Notes under the pieces: model-generated | The model's database searches: none | The model's input: only the letters and a program-made list of their open reading frames with translations | What the model was told of the DNA's origin: nothing | From: Methylocapsa sp. D3K7 | Lineage (GTDB): Bacteria > Pseudomonadota > Alphaproteobacteria > Rhizobiales > Beijerinckiaceae | DNA length: 64,000 bases | Assembly: GCF_029855125.1 (NCBI RefSeq) | Contig: NZ_CP123229.1 | Location: 124,001-188,000, forward strand | Direction: 5' to 3' | Part shown: positions 9,276 to 16,443 of the stretch, piece by piece | Numbering within the stretch: position 1 is the stretch's first letter | Layout: the number at the start of each line of letters is the position of its first letter | Position numbers and translations under genes: made by a program

Positions 9276-9896
9276 CACGTCTCCTCTCGTTTGACTTTAG
9301 CATCGCGAGGTAAACACCATTGGCAATGTGCTGTCGCGAATCGCGATCACTTCACCGACAAGTTTGTTCTCATTGATGGTTTGCTCGGCAACCGTAGCGA
9401 GCTGACCGGGACAGAGCCCTGTCTCGACTGAAGGATTCCCTTCAGTCGGCTAGCGACGCCTTCAATCACTGCTGTGGACGCCGGAAGAAAGTTGTCGCCA
9501 ATCCGATCGAGCATACGAACCTCCGGCCTTTGCTTTGAGGCTGCTTAGCGCGTGATCATCGGGCCAGGGGACATGGGAGGAGTTGGACATCGGAGCACAT
9601 GCTGCCGAATAATCTGCCCAAGTGGACATCCTACGAATCTCCAGCCCCGGCGAACCGAGCGAAGCAACCGTAGGAGTCATCAGCTTAATGGGGCAGTGCC
9701 AGCGAACTCCATCGCCGAAGACAAACGGGCTTCAATCACCCGTCTGTCATTTGCGAAACATAACGAATGCCGGGTGTTGACGCAATACCGTCTGTCCCCC
9801 CGTGATAATATTCTTTTCACGCCACTGCGGGTTCGCGCAGAGGGGAGAGGGTAACCCTTAAGGCACCGATGACAGCATTGAGGGCGTTCGAGAGTC
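9276..9896. other. region without a convincing gene
   Basis: About 620 bases between the small membrane protein gene and the HicB-like gene. Open frames are short, on both strands, and without start signals. One minus-strand frame (about 9300-9445) reads like a real protein tail (PGQLATVAEQTINENKLVGEV) but is closed by a stop just upstream, so it may be a gene remnant. It contains the hairpin at 9425-9448. Confidence 0.45.
9425..9448. repeat. perfect 10-bp inverted repeat with 4-base loop
   Basis: CGACTGAAGG, then ATTC, then CCTTCAGTCG. The stem is perfect, but neither side is followed by a T run, so it is not a standard intrinsic terminator. It may be a mobile-element end, a protein site or an RNA hairpin. 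Confidence 0.5.
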
Positions 9897-10112
9897 TCAG
9901 TGGGGGTCCAATGCCGTGGCACTGCCCGCGGTACGCGCCGCTATAATCCAAGCAGTCATTGCGCCTTGAAGTTCAGTTAACGCCTCTGGCCACGTTTTGC
10001 CGGACGCGGAGCACCCAGGCAAATCGGGCGCGACGGCGATGTAGCCGCCACCTTCGTCGCTTCTAAATATCCGCGTCTCAAAACCGCCAATTTCAGGCAT
10101 CGCCGAAACCAT
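9897..10112 (-). CDS. orphan HicB-like antitoxin-family protein
   Basis: The 71-residue protein matches the N-terminal HicB fold: an acidic strand, then GGYIAVAPDLPGCSASGKTWPEALTELQGAMTAW, the typical region including the P-x-LPGC turn. HicB proteins neutralise HicA mRNA-cleaving toxins. No HicA (a small protein with a G-x-H motif) is present on either side, and there is no C-terminal DNA-binding domain, so this may be a solitary antitoxin-like protein or the remnant of a lost pair. The start is well supported by GAGGGAGGG ending four bases before the ATG. Longer upstream frames lack a start signal. Confidence 0.7.
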   Translation of the reverse strand: MVSAMPEIGGFETRIFRSDEGGGYIAVAPDLPGCSASGKTWPEALTELQGAMTAWIIAARTAGSATALDPH

Positions 10113-10319
10113 TGATCCCTCCCTCTTATCAGGTTCACGCGTTCTTCCGCTATAGTGTTGTGATAGACGGAGAGGGCCGGAGCTTCTGTGCGAACGCGCA
10201 CCCTTCGCCGGGCTGAACACCTAGCGCGCACGTTTGTAAAGTGATCTCAAATTGTCGGTTGCGCGTGTTGCCGCAGGTTACGATCGCCGCGAGCCGGCAC
10301 GTTTCGAGGATGGGTTTAG

Positions 10320-11933
10320 GTGACACAGTCAAGCAGTCCCATCGCGGTACAGGTCTGGACCGGCTACGCGTTTTTGCTACTGGCGGTCGTCCTTGTAATT
10401 ATCGATTACACCGTCGCCGACTGCGTCGTCCCCGACCTCATCCGCGATCTTAATCTCACGGTTGAAGATGTCGGTGCTGCGATGACGAGCTACCTCGCCA
10501 TGGCCGCCGCCTTCATGATCCCCGGGGGAAGGCTAGCCGATCGGATGGGCCGGCGGCGGCTTTTGCTCGCTGGACTGGCGATCTATGCGGCCGGGAGCGT
10601 CCTGACAGGCCTCGCCTGGAGCTTTTGGCCGCTGCTGGCCGGCCGAGTCCTACTCGGCCTTTCTCTCGCAACTGTACTCCCATCAGGGCTTGGCCTGTTA
10701 AACAGCCTGTTTCCACCGCAACGGCCTGGCCGGCACAGGGCTTTGGGTTTATGGGCCACGGCAATTGGCGTCGCGGCAGGCCTCGGCCCCCTTATCGGAG
10801 GAACATTGGCCGTCACTCTCTCATGGCGTTGGGCATTTTTGGGCGGTGTGCCGCTGGCCGCACTCGCTGCCGTGGGCGTCCGGCTGGGATTGCCTGAGAG
10901 CGAAAGGCGCCCGGGGAGGGGATTCGACATCACGGGAACTGTTTTGCTAGCGCTTGCCGGGGGCAGCCTCGTCGTCGTGGCTGACCGGGGGGACCGGCTT
11001 GGGGCCACGACATCGGCGATCCTCCTTGCGGCCACGGCGGGTTGGCTGTGCTGCTTCGTGGGGGTCGAACGCGCGCGGGCTCGAGCAGGCCGCGACGTTA
11101 TCGCATCGTTGGCGCTTTTCAGCCACCGGAGTTTTCGCGTCGGCACCATAGCCGCGGCACTGATTTCCTGCGGCGATATCGGCTTCCAGCTTGTGCTTCC
11201 CCTCTTCACGGGCTTCGTGTTTGGCTATGATCCGATAGCGGTAGGTCTGGTGCTTGCGTCCTATGGGCTGGGAATTGGGTTCGGCGGTGCGCTTGCCGAG
11301 CGGGCCTGCCGGCGCTTTGACGAGCGGAGCGTTGCGGTGGCTGCGATCAGCGTGCTGCCGGTGTCTCTCCTGGCGCTGATGCCGATGTTTACACCCGGTG
11401 GTTCCGGTGTAGCGATGGCAGGGGTACTCGCGGTCTATGGCATTGCCTGGGGCACCGCCTACGCCACGCTGGTAAACGTGATTTTCCGGGACGTTCCTGA
11501 ACCAGCCTCTGCCATGGCTGGCGGCTTGCAAAGCTCAATGCGGCTGCTGGCTGGCGCGCTCGCCGCCGCCGCGCTGACGGCGGTCTTCACCGGGGTCTCG
11601 ATGTCGCGTAATGGTCCCGCGGCGACCATGAGCCAGCGCGTATCGCCAGAACATATAATCAATGACTCGCCAAAAGTGCTCTATGTCTATCATCGGCTAG
11701 ATATCAACCGGAAGAAGCAAACAGTAACACCATCTGATGAGCAACCGAGTGTGGTAGCCGTCGGTGAGGCCTACGCGGCCGGTGCCCAAGCGACAATCGC
11801 CGTTGCCGCTGGTCTCACCTTACTCGCGCTGGGGGCTGGGCTCGCGCTCCCGCGTGGCATGCCTCCTCTCAAGAAAGACCGCGTGCTAGGCGCGCGTGTC
11901 CGGAAGACGGCCGGTCGCGCGCAACATCGGTAG
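10320..11933 (+). CDS. DHA2-type major facilitator superfamily exporter
   Basis: The 537-residue protein has about 14 hydrophobic segments, the layout of the EmrB/QacA (DHA2) drug:proton antiporters. Visible are the acidic first helix (IIDYTVADCVVPDL), the cytoplasmic loop motif GGRLADRMGRRR after helix 2, and the antiporter motif C region in helix 5 (GLGPLIGGTLA). The start is a GTG preceded by GAGGATGGG. The loop before the final helix is unusually long and polar (about residues 425-485). The 3' end overlaps the convergent dioxygenase gene by 48 bases. Its neighbours suggest it could export a product of the adjacent locus, but it lies on the opposite strand and the link is inference. Confidence 0.85.
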   Translation: MTQSSSPIAVQVWTGYAFLLLAVVLVIIDYTVADCVVPDLIRDLNLTVEDVGAAMTSYLAMAAAFMIPGGRLADRMGRRRLLLAGLAIYAAGSVLTGLAWSFWPLLAGRVLLGLSLATVLPSGLGLLNSLFPPQRPGRHRALGLWATAIGVAAGLGPLIGGTLAVTLSWRWAFLGGVPLAALAAVGVRLGLPESERRPGRGFDITGTVLLALAGGSLVVVADRGDRLGATTSAILLAATAGWLCCFVGVERARARAGRDVIASLALFSHRSFRVGTIAAALISCGDIGFQLVLPLFTGFVFGYDPIAVGLVLASYGLGIGFGGALAERACRRFDERSVAVAAISVLPVSLLALMPMFTPGGSGVAMAGVLAVYGIAWGTAYATLVNVIFRDVPEPASAMAGGLQSSMRLLAGALAAAALTAVFTGVSMSRNGPAATMSQRVSPEHIINDSPKVLYVYHRLDINRKKQTVTPSDEQPSVVAVGEAYAAGAQATIAVAAGLTLLALGAGLALPRGMPPLKKDRVLGARVRKTAGRAQHR

Positions 11934-12785
11934 GAAAGGATGCTCATCGGTATCGAGGTAGTCCTTCGGCGGCCGCCAGTCGATCCGGCCCATCTTCCGG
12001 GCAAACAGCCCATAGCCGATAAGCTCTTGCAGGCGAGGATCGAGCCGGCGTACCAACTCCCGTGGGATGCTGAGTTGCTGATTCACTTGCTGGCGGAGGA
12101 AGCCGGCACAGAAGTTGATCGTGATGGCGGGGCGCTCATCGGCCGTGTGATTCGCGCCTGCGGTGTGCCATAAACTTCCGTTCCAAATCAGTGCCGAACC
12201 AGCCGCCATCTCGATCGCCTCTCCCTCGGCATATGGCGCCGCGGGCATTGCCTGCCAGCGATGCGAGCCAGGCACGACGCGGGTGGCGCCATTGGCATCC
12301 GTGAAGTCGCAGAGGGCAATCAGGGCGTTGCAGAGAAGAGGTTGATGCGGCCTCGGCAGCGGGTACATTTCATCGTCGCAATGCAGACGCTGGGCAACGG
12401 CTCCGGGCAGTTGGTTGCTCGTCATGAACCACGATAGCAGGCAATCGTGACCGAGCACACCCTCCACCACGGGCAGAAGCCTGGGATGCAGGGGAAGCGG
12501 CTCGTAACGCTCGCCGTGAATCAGCAAATTGTCAACCCGGACCCAGTCGTGGTCCGCAACCTTTAGGGGCTCCTGGCCGCGCCGTGGGAAGCCTTTGACG
12601 ACCGTGGTCGAGTTGGAAACGACTGTCGGCAGCTCACGGTGAAGCCTCCGCGTATCGCTCAAAAACGTTTCGACAGCAGCGCGATCAAGCACATCCTCGA
12701 CCACCGTGTAACCCAACTCGGTGATCTCGGCGATGTGGCGTTCGGTATCGGATTGGAGCCGCGCGGGTCGCGCGCCCGAGGTCAT
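11886..12785 (-). CDS. phytanoyl-CoA dioxygenase (PhyH) family Fe(II)/2-oxoglutarate oxygenase
   Basis: The 299-residue protein has the PhyH fold: an N-terminal GYTVVEDVLD strand, the iron-binding His135-x-Asp137 (LHCDDEM), GATRVVPGSHRW, and distal His207 (SLWHTAG), with Arg218 as a likely 2-oxoglutarate anchor (DERPAITINF). The facial triad is therefore complete and the enzyme should be active. Members of this family hydroxylate many small molecules and amino acids, so the substrate cannot be named. The ATG overlaps the stop codon of a 36-codon reading frame (TAATG), which strongly suggests translational coupling and a shared function. The five genes upstream on the same strand (VOC, ACP, SGNH, MBOAT, FkbH) may belong to the same locus. 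Confidence 0.85.
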   Translation of the reverse strand: MTSGARPARLQSDTERHIAEITELGYTVVEDVLDRAAVETFLSDTRRLHRELPTVVSNSTTVVKGFPRRGQEPLKVADHDWVRVDNLLIHGERYEPLPLHPRLLPVVEGVLGHDCLLSWFMTSNQLPGAVAQRLHCDDEMYPLPRPHQPLLCNALIALCDFTDANGATRVVPGSHRWQAMPAAPYAEGEAIEMAAGSALIWNGSLWHTAGANHTADERPAITINFCAGFLRQQVNQQLSIPRELVRRLDPRLQELIGYGLFARKMGRIDWRPPKDYLDTDEHPFLPMLRATGRLPDTRA

Positions 12786-12895
12786 TAGGCAGGGAGGAGG
12801 TCGATTTCTTGATCGGCCGGCGTATCATTGGCCACCACGGACTCGGGATCCGTTTCTGTTTCGACCGTCTCGGGAAGAGTCTCAGAAGAGTTCAT
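12785..12895 (-). CDS. 36-residue acidic peptide coupled to the dioxygenase gene
   Basis: This short frame encodes 36 residues beginning MNSSETLPET and ending DQEIDLLPA. It contains 9 acidic residues, no Lys, Arg, Cys, His or aromatic residue, and several Thr, Pro and Asp. AAGGAG sits six bases before its ATG, a near-ideal ribosome binding site and far better than any directly before the dioxygenase gene. Its TAA shares one base with the dioxygenase ATG (TAATG). A good promoter lies just upstream. It could be the substrate peptide of the oxygenase, as in some peptide natural products, or only a leader peptide that couples translation. I know of no family that it matches. Confidence 0.6.
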   Translation of the reverse strand: MNSSETLPETVETETDPESVVANDTPADQEIDLLPA

Positions 12896-12940
12896 GATCG
12901 TCTCCTTGGATGTGCCTGGGTACCTGACGGTGTCTCACAT

Positions 12941-12969
12941 AGTTTACGCCAATCATGTGACGAAAACAA
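12941..12969 (-). promoter_or_regulatory. sigma70-like promoter for the peptide-dioxygenase pair
   Basis: On the minus strand TTGTTT (-35) and TAAACT (-10) are separated by exactly 17 bases. The predicted start point falls about 40 bases before the peptide ATG. It lies in the gap after the VOC gene, so the peptide and dioxygenase can be transcribed independently of the upstream genes. Confidence 0.55.
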
Positions 12970-13033
12970 TAACCAATCAACCATTTGACTCAGCCGAATC
13001 CCGTCATCCGCTAAGAATGAAGCAGCGAAGCCA

Positions 13034-13474
13034 TCAGACGCCCGTGGGAGACGCGTCCAGCAACTCGATCAATCCGAAACCCGACACGATATGGAATGAA
13101 ACCTCGCGGCCGCCAAATAGCACGGCAGGAGTAGGCGGGCTAACCAAGATCGTATCGAGTCCTGCAGCTTCCAGCGCGGCGATCACCGCGTCCGGCTGGG
13201 AACAGACATAGCACAGGTGATAGATCATGGTGCCTGAGCGCTTGATGAGTTTGTCGATCGGCGAGGGGCCATCGCCTGGCCAGATGACCTCCACATCCGG
13301 CATCACCAAATGGTGGCGCATCGCCAAATTGACCCTTTGCAGGGGATCGAACGCTGTGTTCCCCTCCGTGTAGCCAAGGGCGCGAAGGTAACGGAACGCT
13401 TCGTTTGGTGCAGCAACGGCAAGCCCGAAGTGATGGAACGTCAGCCCGGACAGGGCTTCCGGCATGGTATCCAT
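13034..13474 (-). CDS. VOC (glyoxalase/epimerase-like) protein
   Basis: The 146-residue protein has two beta-alpha-beta-beta-beta repeats of the vicinal oxygen chelate fold. The first opens with LTFHHFGLAVAAP (metal-site His), the second with GTMIYHLCYVCSQPDAVIAAL (second His) and it ends with GFGLIELLD (metal-site Glu). It resembles the Glyoxalase_4 group that includes methylmalonyl-CoA epimerases. Genes of this type often accompany an acyl carrier protein and an FkbH-like protein, where they may act on the carrier-bound acyl group; that role is inferred. It begins about 30 bases after the ACP gene on the same strand. The start may be the ATG three codons later. Confidence 0.8.
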   Translation of the reverse strand: MDTMPEALSGLTFHHFGLAVAAPNEAFRYLRALGYTEGNTAFDPLQRVNLAMRHHLVMPDVEVIWPGDGPSPIDKLIKRSGTMIYHLCYVCSQPDAVIAALEAAGLDTILVSPPTPAVLFGGREVSFHIVSGFGLIELLDASPTGV

Positions 13475-13505
13475 TGGGAGATGCCTCTGTTCCAGCTTGC
13501 TGGTG

Positions 13506-13745
13506 TTATGTCTTCGTCTTGATCACGTCCACGAATTCGCCGACGTTCTTAAGGCCGCCAATCTCGGAAGCAGAAAATTTCACCCCAAATGCCTTGGATA
13601 CGGCGAGCACAAGCCGAATGTGGGCGAGACTGTCCCAGCCATCGACCTCGTCCGCGGTCGTTCCAGGCTTAAGGACGAGATCCTCTTCATCAAACACATC
13701 GCGGAACACGCCCGTCAGCTTGTCGTATATTTGTGCTTCTTCCAT
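13506..13745 (-). CDS. acyl carrier protein
   Basis: The 79-residue product is a stand-alone carrier protein. The phosphopantetheine site is the serine in GWDSLAHIRLV, with the usual acidic helices on either side. The start is MEEAQIYDKL, preceded by AAGGAA eight bases upstream; a longer frame adds 19 poorly matching residues. It lies in an operon-like row with FkbH, MBOAT and SGNH genes, so it is expected to carry the acyl group made by the FkbH-type protein rather than fatty acids. It is shorter and less acidic than AcpP and should not be taken for the housekeeping fatty-acid carrier. Confidence 0.9.
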   Translation of the reverse strand: MEEAQIYDKLTGVFRDVFDEEDLVLKPGTTADEVDGWDSLAHIRLVLAVSKAFGVKFSASEIGGLKNVGEFVDVIKTKT

Positions 13746-13807
13746 CGTGAGATTTCCTTGTCTTTGGCAAAGCGCGCTCGCCTGCAGATATTTTGGCCGC
13801 ATCTGCG

Positions 13808-14929
13808 TCAGTCGGGGGCAGGTGCAAACCGCTTCTGCAGAGTGCCCTCCGGATCGGTAGCGGTCCTCGCCGGGCAGGCCAGGGGGGTAAGCACGCTGGC
13901 CAGACGTGATGCCCAGACGCGTGCAAGATGCGGCTTTGGATGCACCTCGTCGACATAATCCTTGTCTCCATCAAGGTCAGCCATCTTCAACCCTTGAAAG
14001 TTCGGACGGCCGGAAAAATGGTTGAATATATTTTCAACCGCCTGCGCGTAACCTGGCTGGTAGATGCTTGCCCTGCCATGCCAGTTTGGAATTGGAAGAT
14101 CAGCGAGCACGACTTTCTCGCCCGACCGCAGCAGATCTTCGATCAAATCTTGCAGCGCCGCGGCTTGTGACTGTGAGATCTCATTCGTTTCTCCCATATT
14201 CTGCCGCCAATAGATAAGGGCGTCGCTCTTGGCTTGCTCGCTCATGACGGCCGTCTCGCGCTGGGCGTCGGTCAATTTTGGCTGACGCCCGAGCACGATG
14301 CGACGGAACCCGATCGTGACATCGCGCGTCATTTTATCCATGAGCAGATACGGCCGGATAAGGAGAACACCAGCCCGCAGCCACTCCGGCGGAAGCACAG
14401 CGACCGGTCCCGCTGGGGTCCGGCGGTAAAAGCCGTAGCGGTACCGCTCGACGTCAAGATCCGTATCACCGTGATGCCTATCCGGCCCAGGCCAGCGTTT
14501 CTCGGTATCGGCGAACATACCAAACCAAATGCCGATGACGAACGTGTTGGACCGGCGGGCGCCCTCGTCTTGCACATCGTGCACGAGGTCAACCAGCTGG
14601 CGCAATTCGGTGATGTTGGCGCTGCCGATGGCGAGATTGCTGACCTTGGCGCAGGGAACCAACGCCTGCACGGATCTTTGCGTAAAGCCGACAAGTGTAT
14701 TCGACGCCCCGATGAGAAGCACTTTCTGATCGGGAACGTCGAGAACGTCGCGCGCCAGAAAAAAGTGTTTCGTTGCGGTCCGGTAAGGCGTTGTGCTGGA
14801 GGTCTCGAGATCCAGCCAGCCGACTCTGGGAGGGTCCGGAATCACAAGGAATGTGAACCCGAGGACGACACCATACAGCAAACCAAAGCAAAGCGTAGTC
14901 AGTATGAGCTGACGCAGGATATGTTTCAC
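13808..14929 (-). CDS. membrane-anchored SGNH/DltD-like protein
   Basis: The 373-residue protein has one N-terminal membrane helix (about residues 8-30) and an extracytoplasmic SGNH-like domain. The nucleophile block is LLIGASNT (Ser76) and the C-terminal block is DEVHP (Asp327, His330), the spacing expected for the catalytic acid and base. This architecture is shared by DltD and by the AlgX/AlgJ-like partners of MBOAT proteins, which hand acyl groups to cell-surface polymers. It ends six bases before the longer ACP frame and starts one base after the MBOAT stop, so co-translation with MBOAT is likely. The acceptor polymer is unknown. Confidence 0.75.
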   Translation of the reverse strand: MKHILRQLILTTLCFGLLYGVVLGFTFLVIPDPPRVGWLDLETSSTTPYRTATKHFFLARDVLDVPDQKVLLIGASNTLVGFTQRSVQALVPCAKVSNLAIGSANITELRQLVDLVHDVQDEGARRSNTFVIGIWFGMFADTEKRWPGPDRHHGDTDLDVERYRYGFYRRTPAGPVAVLPPEWLRAGVLLIRPYLLMDKMTRDVTIGFRRIVLGRQPKLTDAQRETAVMSEQAKSDALIYWRQNMGETNEISQSQAAALQDLIEDLLRSGEKVVLADLPIPNWHGRASIYQPGYAQAVENIFNHFSGRPNFQGLKMADLDGDKDYVDEVHPKPHLARVWASRLASVLTPLACPARTATDPEGTLQKRFAPAPD

Positions 14930-14930
14930 G

Positions 14931-16373
14931 TCAAAACGCCTTGTAAACGAAATCGGGAGGCGCGTTAAACAGCGACGCGATGGCTAGCATGGCAAGGATC
15001 TGGATCGCGAGCGACATATTCTTGTACACGAGGCTTTCCGAAACCGCCCGCAAGCCACCGCCACGTGTGCTGAACCACGCCGCGACGGAGTCCAAAATGA
15101 GGGTGGTGGCGGCAAACCCCAGCGTGAGGAGGACAAAGGCAATCCCCACCCCAAATCCGCCGAGCCGTCTGCTCAACGTGAGATACTGGGGAAGCTCGGG
15201 AACCCATAGGCATGTCAGCGCGACGGCGAAATAGGCAAATGTTAGGCCGCGGGCGAAGTACACATATGCCATTGTCTGGCTTAGTGTGCGGTAGTGCTTT
15301 TTCCCGAGCCGATCGACGCAAGCAATCTGCCAAAGCTTGTTCAGACTGGCTCCCGCTCCCATGAGCAAGCCATAGATGACGAAGACCAAAGTCGTCCCAT
15401 GCCAGACGCCCATCACCAGAAACGTGACGAAGAAGGCGGCGACGCCAAGATAGGCCGTCAACCCGGGCGCGGAGAAACGAGTCATCAGGAACATCAGGAA
15501 CGGATTGAACAAATAGAGTTTGAACCATTCCGACAGTGTCATGTGCCAGCGCTGCCAGAACTCAAGGAAGCTGCGCGCGGTAAACGGCTGGTTGAAGTTC
15601 TCCGGCAGCACTTGACCGAGCAAAAGGCCGATCCCGATCACGATGTCCATGTAACCGGAAAAGTTAAAATAAAGATACGCTGTGTACGCCGCAACGCAGA
15701 AGCCATAAAGAAGGGAAAGTTTGAACAGGCCAAGCGGCGCAGCGCCTAACAGTTGCGGGCTGAGGCTCATAAAAAAGTAGTTCGCAGTGGCGGCGATCAC
15801 GACGAATTTAAAATAACCCTTCACGATGCGGGAAAACGCCTCATAGACCCGGTCGGCATCGAGCCTCACCGCATCGACCCCATCCATGGTGACAAAATCT
15901 TGATAGCGCTGGATGGGCCCTGACACGAAGCACAAGAAGTTACAAGTGTAGCGGAAAAACGCGAACGGTCCAATACGGCCAGGAAGGCTTCCGGAACGCG
16001 CGTCTACCACGACTTGCAGCACCCGGAAGAGGATGTAGGACAGGCCGACGATCAAATAAGGGAACGGCAGACGCGCCAAAGGTTCGATGAATGTGAAGCG
16101 TTTGAGGAAGATATAGACCGCCAGCACCACGACAATGCTGGCCGCCAGGCTCGAACTCGTCTGACGCCTGCGAACCGCCTCCAAACCCGCATAGCCGAGC
16201 AGCAGAAAAGCCAATAGCGGCAGCAGTTCAGAGACGTTGTTGACATAGCTTGCAATGAAGACGGCGTTGGCGACGCCCATCACCAGGCGCCGGTAGGCGA
16301 CCGACGCGTTGAGGTGAAATGCGAAGACCGTGACCGCAAGGAAGGCGAAGAAAGCGGGAGAGACGAAGCTCAT
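14931..16373 (-). CDS. MBOAT family membrane acyltransferase (DltB/AlgI-like)
   Basis: The 480-residue integral membrane protein has 10 or more hydrophobic segments. The family signatures are FLEFWQRWHMTLSEWF (His277) and VMGVWHGTTLVF (His325, the invariant MBOAT histidine at the tunnel). DltB and AlgI take acyl groups from a cytoplasmic donor and transfer them to surface polymers. I chose ATG at 16373 (MSFVSPAFF) because MBOAT proteins start directly with a hydrophobic segment; a TTG at 16439 would add 22 polar residues. It lies between the FkbH-like gene and the SGNH gene and nearly touches the latter. With the ACP this gives the DltB-DltC-DltD equivalents. Confidence 0.9.
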   Translation of the reverse strand: MSFVSPAFFAFLAVTVFAFHLNASVAYRRLVMGVANAVFIASYVNNVSELLPLLAFLLLGYAGLEAVRRRQTSSSLAASIVVVLAVYIFLKRFTFIEPLARLPFPYLIVGLSYILFRVLQVVVDARSGSLPGRIGPFAFFRYTCNFLCFVSGPIQRYQDFVTMDGVDAVRLDADRVYEAFSRIVKGYFKFVVIAATANYFFMSLSPQLLGAAPLGLFKLSLLYGFCVAAYTAYLYFNFSGYMDIVIGIGLLLGQVLPENFNQPFTARSFLEFWQRWHMTLSEWFKLYLFNPFLMFLMTRFSAPGLTAYLGVAAFFVTFLVMGVWHGTTLVFVIYGLLMGAGASLNKLWQIACVDRLGKKHYRTLSQTMAYVYFARGLTFAYFAVALTCLWVPELPQYLTLSRRLGGFGVGIAFVLLTLGFAATTLILDSVAAWFSTRGGGLRAVSESLVYKNMSLAIQILAMLAIASLFNAPPDFVYKAF

Positions 16374-16443
16374 GAGCAATGCGCCTGGTGATCCCTGCTG
16401 TGCCGGTGGCGGGCACGAGCGGGCGCGGTCGGCAACCAAGCAC

